This document shows positions 1-5,519 of a stretch of 5,747 nucleotides of DNA, in pieces. This stretch comes from Candidatus Thalassarchaeaceae archaeon (GTDB taxonomy: Archaea; Thermoplasmatota; Poseidoniia; Poseidoniales; Thalassarchaeaceae): contig JASMAJ010000063.1 of NCBI GenBank assembly GCA_030754395.1, positions 1 through 5,747 of the forward strand, read 5' to 3'. Under the pieces are notes generated by a model that ran no database searches, was not told where the DNA came from, and was given only the letters and a program-made list of their open reading frames with translations. The translations under genes and the position numbers were made by a program. The stretch's first letter is position 1; every line of letters starts with the position of its first letter.

Positions 1-222
1 AAGGCATTGATTCGCCGCTTCGTGCCGTTTGCTTCATTACTCATGCCGCAGCAATTCGTTCTAAGAATGAATGGTGCTTCGGGAGAGGTTACTTTCACTC
101 AGAAAATCAACCCAGTGGTGCATAAATTAGTAGTCAGTGGCGTTTCTAGTTCTGGAATTGACCCTCGAATTGCGGCAAGTGCGGCAGTTCTACTAATTGC
201 AATAGAAGGTAGACAAGGCTAA
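1..222 (+). CDS. C-terminal fragment of a scramblase/LURP-one-like protein (tentative)
   Basis: This reading frame is open from the first base to a TAA at 220-222, giving 73 residues. The true start lies outside the window; the Met codons inside it are unlikely starts because the frame is already open at the edge. The visible part has a beta-strand-like stretch with a polar turn (FVLRMNGASGEVTFTQKI), then NPVVHKLVV, then DPRIAASAAVLLIAIEGRQ, an Asp-Pro-Arg followed by a hydrophobic helix at the C-terminus. This order, a repeated 'residue-G-x-v' strand followed by an 'iD.R...a.a.ll' terminal helix, recalls the end of the phospholipid scramblase/LURP-one-related beta-barrel fold. That assignment comes from remembered family shape, not a search, and could be wrong. 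It converges on the membrane YbjQ-like gene with only 15 bases between the stop codons. Confidence 0.45.
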   Translation, partial: KALIRRFVPFASLLMPQQFVLRMNGASGEVTFTQKINPVVHKLVVSGVSSSGIDPRIAASAAVLLIAIEGRQG

Positions 223-237
223 TCTGACAGATTTGAA

Positions 238-741
238 TTAAGCATACTTGATTGCTGTACCATAAGCGAAAACATCGATGTATTTATTCGATTTTGCCGC
301 CAAATATGATATTCTCGCACTCTCTAGTCTAACATTTACTACTTCATCAAATCCACCTTCTGATGCTTGGTCTCTTAGAGATTGAAGAACATCTTGACGA
401 GCCAACATCAGAACATCATCGAAAGAAGAGATATTTCCACCAATTAGTGTGTGCCATGATGCTATCCATTGATTCCACCAACCTGGCCCCACGACGAAAT
501 TTGCTTGTATCATTTTTGCTTCAGATATTTGTTCGTTTTTTGACGGATTTTTCTTGTTTGTTAGTGGATCTCTTCCATATTCATTTACTGTAATCGCAAC
601 TCTATCCATCACATTAGCAATCATCTTTCGATGCTTACGTCGGCTGAAAATCATTGAGAAAAGGAATGAAACTGGGCCAATAAGAGCTAGGGCTAACATA
701 AGGAATACAAACAGAAGACCAAGAACTTCCCATATTTCCAT
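238..741 (-). CDS. Membrane-anchored YbjQ-family (PF01906-like) protein
   Basis: Predicted protein of 167 residues. Residues 4-32 are almost entirely hydrophobic (WEVLGLLFVFLMLALALIGP and on to MIF) and are followed by SRRKHRK. This suggests one N-terminal membrane anchor, with the rest of the protein in the cytoplasm by the positive-inside rule. A polar linker (about 52-76) leads to a YbjQ-like domain at about 78-167. Its tail (EVVNVRLESARI, then FAYGTAIKY) parallels the tail of the neighbouring small protein (AVVNVRMATSAI, then LAYGTAVIV). Start choice: the ATG at 739-741 is preceded by TGAGGTGAT, a strong ribosome-binding site. The frame extends 30 codons further upstream, but only over the neighbour's coding region. 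The neighbour's stop codon TGA lies inside the site, so the two genes are very likely cotranslated. YbjQ proteins form pentamers or decamers; their function is unknown, and the 'heavy-metal binding' label is not supported here because no cysteine is present. Sure of the gene, fairly sure of the family. Confidence 0.8.
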   Translation of the reverse strand: MEIWEVLGLLFVFLMLALALIGPVSFLFSMIFSRRKHRKMIANVMDRVAITVNEYGRDPLTNKKNPSKNEQISEAKMIQANFVVGPGWWNQWIASWHTLIGGNISSFDDVLMLARQDVLQSLRDQASEGGFDEVVNVRLESARISYLAAKSNKYIDVFAYGTAIKYA

Positions 742-745
742 ACAA

Positions 746-754
746 ATCACCTCA
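746..754 (-). promoter_or_regulatory. Ribosome-binding site fused to upstream stop codon
   Basis: On the minus strand this reads TGAGGTGAT. It starts with the TGA stop of the small YbjQ gene and ends four bases before the ATG of the membrane YbjQ-like gene. It is an exact complement of AUCACCUCA, as expected at the 3' end of 16S rRNA. It fixes the downstream start and implies that a terminating ribosome can reinitiate. Confidence 0.8.
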
Positions 755-1090
755 TTCGACGATAACTGCTGTTCCATAAGCAAGAATTTCTGATGCCCCT
801 GGTGTGATTGCGCTTGTTGCCATTCTAACATTCACAACAGCATTTGCTCCACGCCCAATCGCTTCCTCCAACATTCTTTGAATCGCTTCATCTCTTGATT
901 CTCCAAGAAGTTCAGTGTAAGCCTTGAGTTCACCACCTACTATATTTTTCAAACCTGCAAAAATGTCCTTACCTACGTGCTTTGCTCTAACTGTAGAGCC
1001 ACTAACAACTCCCATCGTTTTGACAATTTTTCTTCCAGGAACTTCTTCTGTGCTTACCATAATTATTGAGGTGCCTTGACCTTCGCTCAT
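752..1090 (-). CDS. YbjQ/UPF0145 family small protein
   Basis: Predicted protein of 112 residues, close to the family's usual 100-110. Visible family features are the early GVVSG turn (about 27-31), the KDIFAGLKNIVGGELKAYTE stretch (41-60), which matches the family core 'dffagir.ivGG...aYe..l', a helix with REDA-type charge pattern (ESRDEAIQRMLEEA), GANAVVNVRM (81-90) and the end strand ILAYGTAVIV. Family members assemble into pentamers or decamers; no biochemical role is established. The Pfam name mentions heavy-metal binding, but this copy contains no cysteine. The start is uncertain: ATG at 1088-1090 gives full length, while an ATG at Met11 (1058-1060) would drop ten weakly conserved residues. 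Neither has a clear Shine-Dalgarno site, so the transcript may begin close to the ATG. It lies 47 bases after the protease gene, and its stop codon is embedded in the next gene's ribosome-binding site. Confidence 0.88.
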   Translation of the reverse strand: MSEGQGTSIIMVSTEEVPGRKIVKTMGVVSGSTVRAKHVGKDIFAGLKNIVGGELKAYTELLGESRDEAIQRMLEEAIGRGANAVVNVRMATSAITPGASEILAYGTAVIVE

Positions 1091-1120
1091 GAAGATTCCA
1101 AGTGCAGTATGTGAATGAAG

Positions 1121-1130
1121 TTATGTTAAC
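1121..1130 (-). promoter_or_regulatory. Possible TATA-like element upstream of the YbjQ gene
   Basis: The minus strand reads GTTAACATAA, centred about 35 bases upstream of the ATG at 1090, inside the 47-base gap after the protease gene. An archaeal TATA box here would place transcription start roughly 10 bases before the ATG, which fits the absence of a Shine-Dalgarno site. The match is loose, and the gene could instead be read through from the protease promoter. Confidence 0.25.
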
Positions 1131-1137
1131 TCGTTTT

Positions 1138-1581
1138 TCACTCATAGATACCTCTAATTCGAGGCACTGTTCTCTGCTTTGAGTGAAGGCATTCTTCAGA
1201 TGGGTCAATTACGAATTCTTTGAGAAAGCGTCGCCCAAGAATAATTCTGTGGCGCATTCGTGAGCGGTCTTGAAGACACAGTTCGATATCATGATCCTGT
1301 CCAGCAATCTCTAGTGTAGTTCTAATCACTGGACGCAATGTATCGTGACCTCCTGTATTTCTTACTCGACGCCACTGATATAGAGGACGTTCAATCCAAT
1401 TTCCATTCTTAGCGAGACGGAATCTTACGACGTTCTCCATGCCGTTATTACTCAAACTAATTTCTTCGGCATGGAGTGTATTTGACCAGGCACCAGTATC
1501 CATTTTCGCCATGGTTGCACCGGCTTCTAGTTCCGGTAAACCAATCCACTCGCGCCAGCCGAGTACTGTTCTTGCGCTCAT
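1138..1581 (-). CDS. RimB-type retropepsin-like protease ('ATP-dependent zinc protease' family)
   Basis: Predicted protein of 147 residues. The diagnostic motif is AKMDTGAWSNTLHAEEI (25-41), the Asp-Thr-Gly aspartyl-protease signature of PF05618, in which D28 would be the catalytic aspartate of a homodimeric, retropepsin-like enzyme. Family order continues with a charged middle containing RPLYQWRRVRN, then RPVIRTTLEIAG (83-94), then the second conserved block HRIILGRRFLKEFVID (111-126). The family's old name (zinc protease) is regarded as a misnomer. Bacterial RimB members are linked to RimK, which adds glutamate tails to ribosomal protein S6. No rimK is in the window, so the substrate is unknown. 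Start choice: the ATG at 1579-1581 opens MSARTVLGWREWIGLPEL, the normal family N-terminus. The frame runs 33 codons further upstream but encodes nothing family-like. A weak CGGAG lies about 11 bases upstream. First gene of the minus-strand cluster, divergent from guaB. Confidence 0.85.
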   Translation of the reverse strand: MSARTVLGWREWIGLPELEAGATMAKMDTGAWSNTLHAEEISLSNNGMENVVRFRLAKNGNWIERPLYQWRRVRNTGGHDTLRPVIRTTLEIAGQDHDIELCLQDRSRMRHRIILGRRFLKEFVIDPSEECLHSKQRTVPRIRGIYE

Positions 1582-1656
1582 GCCAATTGACTCCGACCGC
1601 TGGCGACAAACTATCCTTCTTGAATCCGACGCCTCAAAGAGCAAGCGCGTCGCATG

Positions 1657-1674
1657 TGAAACAGTTTGAAACAG
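1657..1674 (+). repeat. Direct repeat TGAAACAG x2 with 10-base period
   Basis: TGAAACAG occurs at 1657-1664 and again at 1667-1674, one helical turn apart, ending 26 bases before the guaB TATA-like element. Same-face spacing is typical of a regulator-binding site, but no regulator can be named from the sequence. Two 8-base copies could also be chance. Confidence 0.4.
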
Positions 1675-1700
1675 CCTCAATTGCTAACTCACGAATCTTT

Positions 1701-1708
1701 CATATATG
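1701..1708 (+). promoter_or_regulatory. TATA-like element of guaB (leaderless start)
   Basis: The palindrome CATATATG is centred about 25 bases upstream of the guaB ATG at 1729. In archaea the TATA box is centred about 25-27 bases before the transcription start, so this spacing would put the first transcribed base at or beside the ATG. The 20 bases before that ATG contain no GGAGG/GGTGA-like sequence, which supports a leaderless mRNA. Being palindromic, it could also act toward the protease gene, though it would then leave a leader of about 100 bases. Confidence 0.55.
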
Positions 1709-1728
1709 GTTGGTCTGGGCCATCTCTA

Positions 1729-3192
1729 ATGGCGAGCGACACCATACCCGAGGCACTGACCTTCGATGACGTTCTTTTGTTGCCCGCTGAATCAGCGGTT
1801 CTTCCGGCCGAGGTTGACTTGAAAACTCAGTTAACCACTTCTATATCTCTGAATATTCCAATCATGTCAGCAGCCATGGATACTGTGACTGAATCACGTA
1901 TGGCTATTGCAATAGCACAATCTGGTGGAATAGGAGTAATTCATCGAAACATGAGTATTGAGGACCAGGCAGCTAAGGTGAATACAGTCAAGCGTTTTGA
2001 ATCCGGCTTGGTTCTAGACCCAGTTATGGTATCTCCAGAAACCACAATTGGTGAATTGCGTACTCTAAAAGACAGGTATGGATTTTCAGGGATGCCAGTT
2101 GTAGATGATGAAGGTAACTTAGTCGGTTTGATTACAAATCGAGATATTCGATTTGTTGCAGATGATAACATTCTCGTCTCAGAAATGATGACAACAGATT
2201 TGGTAACAGTTCCTCCACACGTTGACCCAGAAGTGGCCAAGAAACTCCTTCACCAACACCGCATAGAGAAGTTACTCGTGGTCGATGAGGATGGAAAGTG
2301 CTCAGGCATGATGACTGTTCGAGATATTCAGAGGAGTCGCGATAATCCAGATTCCTGTAAAGATCATCGCGGCCGACTCCGTGTCGCTGCTGCGACTGGT
2401 ACTGGCGAGAAGGGCGTTGAACGCGCACTTTCCTTATTTGCAGCAGGTGCTGATGTTGTTGTTGTTGACACCGCTCATGGCCACTCGCACGGAGTCTTGC
2501 ATACGGTTCGCCAAATTCGTGAACAAGCAGGTGATGAGGCTCAGATTATTGCTGGAAATGTTGCAACCGGAGCGGCCGCGGAAGCCCTAATCGCAGCGGG
2601 TGCAAATGCCGTCAAGGTTGGAATAGGCCCCGGCTCAATCTGTACTACTAGAATCGTCTCAGGAGTAGGAGTCCCTCAACTAACTGCAGTTCAATCAGTT
2701 GTAGCAGTTTGCAAGAAAGCAGGAATCCCTGTTATTGCTGATGGTGGAATCAAATTCAGCGGAGATATCGCTAAGGCAATCGCTGCGGGTGCAGATTGTG
2801 TAATGGTAGGAAGTGTCCTAGCAGGAACAGATGAAGCACCAGGTGAAATCATCCTCTACCAAGGTCGTTCATACAAAGTCTATCGGGGCATGGGAAGCGT
2901 GGGTGCAATGTCTAAGGGTGCTCACGATCGATACTTCCAATCTGAGCAGGGCGACACTCGAAAGTATGTTCCAGAAGGAATTGAGGGACGAGTTCCTGCA
3001 AGAGGACCAGTCGAGCATGTGATACACCAGTTAATTGGTGGTCTACGCTCCTCAATGGGTTACACAGGTAATGGTGATATTGCTAATATGAGAGCAAATT
3101 GTCAATTTATCAGAATTACAAACGCAGGCTTATCTGAATCTCATGTTCACGATGTTGAGATAACTCGTGAGGCTCCAAATTATCGCCGTTGA
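1729..3192 (+). CDS. guaB: Inosine-5'-monophosphate dehydrogenase (IMPDH)
   Basis: Oxidises IMP to XMP with NAD+, the committed cytoplasmic step of guanine nucleotide synthesis. Predicted 487 residues, full length. It opens with EALTFDDVLLLPAES (8-22), then MSAAMDTVTE (46-55). Two CBS domains (about 97-150 and 153-204), which in this family sense adenine/guanine nucleotides, interrupt the (beta/alpha)8 barrel. Active-site features are DTAHGHS (247-253), the phosphate/cation loop GPGSICTTR with catalytic C305, IADGGIK with D338, GMGSVGAM (387-394) and the flap dyad R401-Y402 in HDRYFQ. The end SHVHDVEITREAPNYR is typical. C305, D338 and R401-Y402 fall at the same numbers I recall for E. coli GuaB, which supports the ATG at 1729-1731 over an in-frame start 21 codons upstream. 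An oddity is VPARG at 422-426, where many homologues have Tyr before the basic residue. It is transcribed alone, from a leaderless-type promoter. Confidence 0.97.
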   Translation: MASDTIPEALTFDDVLLLPAESAVLPAEVDLKTQLTTSISLNIPIMSAAMDTVTESRMAIAIAQSGGIGVIHRNMSIEDQAAKVNTVKRFESGLVLDPVMVSPETTIGELRTLKDRYGFSGMPVVDDEGNLVGLITNRDIRFVADDNILVSEMMTTDLVTVPPHVDPEVAKKLLHQHRIEKLLVVDEDGKCSGMMTVRDIQRSRDNPDSCKDHRGRLRVAAATGTGEKGVERALSLFAAGADVVVVDTAHGHSHGVLHTVRQIREQAGDEAQIIAGNVATGAAAEALIAAGANAVKVGIGPGSICTTRIVSGVGVPQLTAVQSVVAVCKKAGIPVIADGGIKFSGDIAKAIAAGADCVMVGSVLAGTDEAPGEIILYQGRSYKVYRGMGSVGAMSKGAHDRYFQSEQGDTRKYVPEGIEGRVPARGPVEHVIHQLIGGLRSSMGYTGNGDIANMRANCQFIRITNAGLSESHVHDVEITREAPNYRR

Positions 3193-3200
3193 ATACTAAA

Positions 3201-3222
3201 CCTTTGAGCAGACGGTTAAAGG
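3201..3222 (+). terminator. Hairpin after guaB, possible terminator
   Basis: CCTTTGA (3201-3207) can pair with TTAAAGG (3216-3222) over an 8-base loop, giving seven pairs with one G-U. It starts 8 bases after the guaB stop and is followed by a pyrimidine-rich stretch (CTATTCATTTCCTCTC) with no long U-run. In the minus-strand transcript one pair becomes an A-C mismatch, so the structure favours guaB mRNA. Archaeal termination needs T-rich DNA more than a hairpin, so its role is uncertain. Confidence 0.4.
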
Positions 3223-3234
3223 CTATTCATTTCC

Positions 3235-3252
3235 TCTCACTAATCTCACTAA
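3235..3252. repeat. Tandem 9-base repeat TCTCACTAA x2
   Basis: Two perfect, directly adjoining copies of TCTCACTAA occupy 3235-3243 and 3244-3252 in the convergent gap. They may be a small slippage repeat or a protein site. Nothing around them shows which. Confidence 0.7.
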
Positions 3253-3283
3253 CATGACATAATACTTCTTACGGACTGCTGAT

Positions 3284-3294
3284 TCAAAGCAACT
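3284..3294 (+). repeat. 11-base direct repeat flanking tnaA (downstream copy)
   Basis: TCAAAGCAACT here is repeated exactly and in the same orientation at 4749-4759. The two copies bracket tnaA: this one lies 17 bases beyond its stop codon, the other ends in the last codons of the preceding gene. A few 11-base repeats are expected by chance in a window this size, so only the placement is notable. Confidence 0.5.
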
Positions 3295-3311
3295 TAGAGG
3301 GTACCCCTTGA

Positions 3312-4739
3312 TTACGAGAGGAGGGAACTTGCTGCCTCAACATTTTCTTTTATCTCAGCATTTTCTACCCAATCAAAGTCACAAGTAAAATGACGAAGAA
3401 GAGAAGGTTGTTTTGTTATTTTCAAACCCTTCAGACTTTCTTTTCGCTCAACTACCGCCTTGAATGAATCAACGACGTGTTGAAGATGACTTTCAGTATA
3501 TGTTCGTCTTGGAATAGCTAAACGAATTAATTCAAGTGGGGGTGTGACTAACTCACCAGTGTCAGGTGAAATGAATGATAACATGACTGAGCCAATCTCA
3601 ACTGTCCTCACTCCTCCTTCAAGATAAAGTTCCACAGCTAAAGATTGGGCCGGGAATTCAGATTGAGGAATATGATCTAGAAAAGAACCGGCATCGATGT
3701 ACACCGCATGGCCGCCTGGCGGTCCGAATACAGGAACTCCGATATCCTTCAATGAATCAAAAAGCCAAGCAACCTGAGAAGTTCGATATGATAGATAATC
3801 ATCATCTGTGCCTTCTATCAGACCTGTCGCCATTGCATCTAAATCTCTTCCTGCAAGGCCTCCATAAGTGGGAAAACCTTCGTGCATAATCAATTCATTA
3901 CGTGCATTTTCGTAGAGTTGCTTGTCATTCATCAACAGCAAACCACCAATATTGACGATTGCATCTTTCTTAGCACTGAATGTCGCACCATCAGCAAGTG
4001 AGAACATCTTATGTGCAATTTCACGCACACTCATCTTAGAGCACCCCTTTTCTCTTTGTTTAATCAAATAGGCATTCTCAGCAAATCTGCAGGCATCGAT
4101 GAATAGAGGTTTTGAGAACTCATCACATAATTCTCTCAAACCTTGAAGATTTGCAAGTGAGACTGGTTGTCCACCACCTGCATTATTCGTTACAGTTATC
4201 ATACAGAATGGTATCGAATCAGATTTTTTTTCGAGAACATGACGAAGTGTATCTAAGTCTATGTTGCCTTTGAATGGATGGTCAAAGTCTGGGTCTTTAC
4301 TAAAATCCATTAATAGATTCTCAGGAATTCCTTCACGTGCCAGAACATGAGCTGCTGTAGTATCGAAATGTGTGTTGTTAGGAATAATATCGCCGGGCTT
4401 GACTAACAAACTCATCAGAATTCCTTCCGATGCTCTACCCTGATGAGTAGGAATGAAATGATTGAAACCAAAAATTCCGTCAACAACCTTTGCAAGTCTG
4501 TCGAAAGAACGTGAACCGGCGTAACTCTCGTCACCTCGCATTAGTGAGGCCCATTGTTCGCTACTCATTGCCCCAGTCCCTGAATCTGTCAGAAGATCGA
4601 CCATTACATCTTCAGCTCGGATTTTGAAAATGTTGAAGTTTGCTTCTTCCAATGCCACTTCCCGCTCTGCTTGAGTGGTGAGTTTAATATTCTCAATCGA
4701 CTTTATTCTGAATGGTTCAAAAGGATGTTTTTCAGCCAT
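3312..4739 (-). CDS. tnaA: Tryptophanase (L-tryptophan indole-lyase)
   Basis: PLP enzyme, cytoplasmic, that splits L-tryptophan into indole, pyruvate and ammonia. Predicted 475 residues, normal for the tryptophanase/tyrosine phenol-lyase family (PF01212). Visible residues: Y73 in DESYAGSRSF, the cofactor-phosphate loop THQGR (R102), stacking F125 in HFDTT, N186 in the GGGQPVS region, D215 and R218 in IDACRFAENAY, PLP lysine K258 in FSAKKDA, and R406 in RLAIPRRTYT, which binds the substrate carboxylate. Substrate markers favour tryptophan over tyrosine: D126 (Thr in tyrosine phenol-lyase), VEIGS where the phenol-lyase has an arginine (MERG), and H450 in LRHFT. The segment between QGR and FDTT is short, as in the phenol-lyase. 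ATG at 4737-4739 follows TTGAGGA; the SDR gene's TGA lies inside that site. Last gene of the operon. No TnaC-like leader peptide or TnaB permease is present, so bacterial-type tryptophan attenuation is not evident. Confidence 0.93.
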   Translation of the reverse strand: MAEKHPFEPFRIKSIENIKLTTQAEREVALEEANFNIFKIRAEDVMVDLLTDSGTGAMSSEQWASLMRGDESYAGSRSFDRLAKVVDGIFGFNHFIPTHQGRASEGILMSLLVKPGDIIPNNTHFDTTAAHVLAREGIPENLLMDFSKDPDFDHPFKGNIDLDTLRHVLEKKSDSIPFCMITVTNNAGGGQPVSLANLQGLRELCDEFSKPLFIDACRFAENAYLIKQREKGCSKMSVREIAHKMFSLADGATFSAKKDAIVNIGGLLLMNDKQLYENARNELIMHEGFPTYGGLAGRDLDAMATGLIEGTDDDYLSYRTSQVAWLFDSLKDIGVPVFGPPGGHAVYIDAGSFLDHIPQSEFPAQSLAVELYLEGGVRTVEIGSVMLSFISPDTGELVTPPLELIRLAIPRRTYTESHLQHVVDSFKAVVERKESLKGLKITKQPSLLRHFTCDFDWVENAEIKENVEAASSLLS

Positions 4740-4746
4740 ACTAATT

Positions 4747-4752
4747 CCTCAA
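4747..4752 (-). promoter_or_regulatory. Ribosome-binding site of tnaA overlapping SDR stop
   Basis: The minus strand reads TTGAGG, with the SDR stop TGA (4749-4751) inside it, seven bases before the tnaA ATG. It follows the same plan as the other two junctions but with a weaker match (TGAGGAATT in place of TGAGGTGAT). Confidence 0.65.
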
Positions 4753-4759
4753 AGCAACT
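4749..4759 (+). repeat. 11-base direct repeat flanking tnaA (upstream copy)
   Basis: TCAAAGCAACT is identical to 3284-3294. On the minus strand it covers the end of the SDR gene, including its stop codon, ten bases before the tnaA ATG. See the downstream copy for its caveat. Confidence 0.5.
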
Positions 4760-5507
4760 GTCCGCCATCTACAGGCAGTACAACACCAGTAATGTGTTCT
4801 GACAAATCTGAGGACAGAAAAAGTACAGCATTAGCAACATCGCTAACCTTAGTCAATCGATTATCAAGAGTCTCATCCTTAGCCTTCTGGATGATGTCTT
4901 TGGGTAGGCTATCTGTCAAATCAGTTAGTACCATACCTGGAGCTACAATATTGACTCTAGTGCCCCATTTCCCTAGATCTTTAGCCGCAGAACGGCCTAG
5001 GCCGATTAATCCGGCCTTAGAAGCGGAGTAGGCTGTTTGTGCAAATTTACCTCTGATGCCATTGATAGATGAAATTAGTACAACACTACGTGGTTTTGGA
5101 GTTGCTCTAGCCTGTATGGCAAGTTGATTGAGATAATTGAATGCCCCTGTCAGATTCACAGATAACACATCGTCCCATTCCGACTTACTAGCCTTCCAGA
5201 TAACTGAGTCTCTGATAATACCAGCATTACAAACTAAAATGTCTATATTTCCCAATTCAGCCTCAATTGTGCTGAAAGTTGCTGCCGCAATTTCGGAACT
5301 ACTAACATCTGCAGCAAGTGCTAGACTACGACTTCCACAAGCCTCTATTTTTCCACAAGCAAGACTTGCGTCGATCTCATTTGGATGATATGTAAAGGCC
5401 ACATCTGCTCCGGCAGCAGCTAGGCATTCACAGATAGCAAGACCAATGCCGCGGCTACCTCCTGTAACTAGAGCCACTTTTCCTTGCAAGTCTATGGCAC
5501 GTGTCAT
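4749..5507 (-). CDS. Short-chain dehydrogenase/reductase, FabG-like 3-oxoacyl reductase
   Basis: Predicted 252 residues, a classical-length SDR with a Rossmann fold, cytoplasmic. The cofactor loop is TGGSRGIG (15-22); R19 suggests NADP(H). Then come D67-V68 at the adenine site, CNAG (93-96), the active-site N118 in SVNLTG, S147 in ISSING, and Y160/K164 in YSASK, with normal Ser-Tyr and Tyr-Lys spacing of 13 and 4. APGMVLTD (189-196) and the tail VLPVDGGQLL are typical of the FabG/acetoacetyl-CoA reductase branch. In an archaeon lacking ACP-based synthesis it would more likely act on 3-oxoacyl- or 3-hydroxyacyl-CoA; that is inference, and the substrate is not readable from the sequence. ATG at 5505-5507 follows a strong TGAGGTGAT site. 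It is preceded by a crotonase-family gene, so hydration and oxidation of an enoyl-CoA are a reasonable pairing. The gap to tnaA is nine bases. Confidence 0.92.
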   Translation of the reverse strand: MTRAIDLQGKVALVTGGSRGIGLAICECLAAAGADVAFTYHPNEIDASLACGKIEACGSRSLALAADVSSSEIAAATFSTIEAELGNIDILVCNAGIIRDSVIWKASKSEWDDVLSVNLTGAFNYLNQLAIQARATPKPRSVVLISSINGIRGKFAQTAYSASKAGLIGLGRSAAKDLGKWGTRVNIVAPGMVLTDLTDSLPKDIIQKAKDETLDNRLTKVSDVANAVLFLSSDLSEHITGVVLPVDGGQLL

Positions 5508-5510
5508 TAC

Positions 5511-5519
5511 ATCACCTCA
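5511..5519 (-). promoter_or_regulatory. Ribosome-binding site of the SDR gene fused to upstream stop
   Basis: The minus strand reads TGAGGTGAT, beginning with the TGA stop of the crotonase-family gene and ending three bases before the SDR ATG at 5505-5507. It is the same nine bases as at 746-754. It decides the SDR start and points to coupled translation. Confidence 0.8.

Larger units (their letters stand above)
1582..1728. other. Divergent intergenic region between protease and guaB
   Basis: This 147-base region separates two divergent starts and must hold both promoters. The guaB side has the CATATATG element and a pair of TGAAACAG repeats. The protease side shows no convincing TATA box in the 25-35 bases before its ATG. 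Open frames cross the region on both strands, but they look like extensions of the neighbouring genes and not like extra genes. Confidence 0.6.
3193..3311. other. Convergent intergenic region between guaB and tnaA
   Basis: This 119-base gap lies between two converging stop codons. It holds a hairpin close to the guaB stop, a tandem 9-base repeat, pyrimidine-rich runs suited to transcription termination, and an 11-base sequence that recurs just upstream of tnaA. No coding potential is seen. Confidence 0.7.

Noticed and set aside
363..793. Two plus-strand open frames opposite the membrane YbjQ-like gene
   Set aside because: They lie antisense to a gene with a clear ribosome site and family domain, and their translations resemble no family.
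742..831. Longer N-terminus for the membrane YbjQ-like protein
   Set aside because: The extra 30 codons overlap the neighbouring gene and lack a ribosome site, whereas the ATG at 741 has TGAGGTGAT directly before it.
1002..1208. Minus-strand open frame of 68 codons spanning the YbjQ start and the protease end
   Set aside because: It overlaps two real genes in another frame and has no recognisable content.
1582..1680. Upstream extension of the protease by 33 codons
   Set aside because: Not family-like, and it would consume most of the divergent promoter region; Met at 1581 gives the normal N-terminus.
1666..1728. Earlier in-frame start for guaB
   Set aside because: It would place the start before the TATA-like element and shift the residue numbering away from the E. 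coli pattern.
1439..1769. Plus-strand open frames across the protease gene and into guaB
   Set aside because: They are antisense to the protease motifs and out of frame with guaB; no family features.
1941..2428. Minus-strand open frames inside guaB
   Set aside because: Shadows of the IMPDH reading frame; low-complexity translations without domains.
3299..3306. GGGTACCC palindrome just beyond the tnaA stop
   Set aside because: Eight-base palindrome without a loop or a longer stem; expected by chance and not a convincing terminator.
4740..4800. Search for a TnaC-type leader peptide before tnaA
   Set aside because: The region is the end of the SDR gene; no short frame with a conserved Trp and no room for a leader.
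4675..5388. Plus-strand open frames opposite tnaA and the SDR gene
   Set aside because: Antisense to genes with full sets of catalytic residues; no domain or ribosome site.
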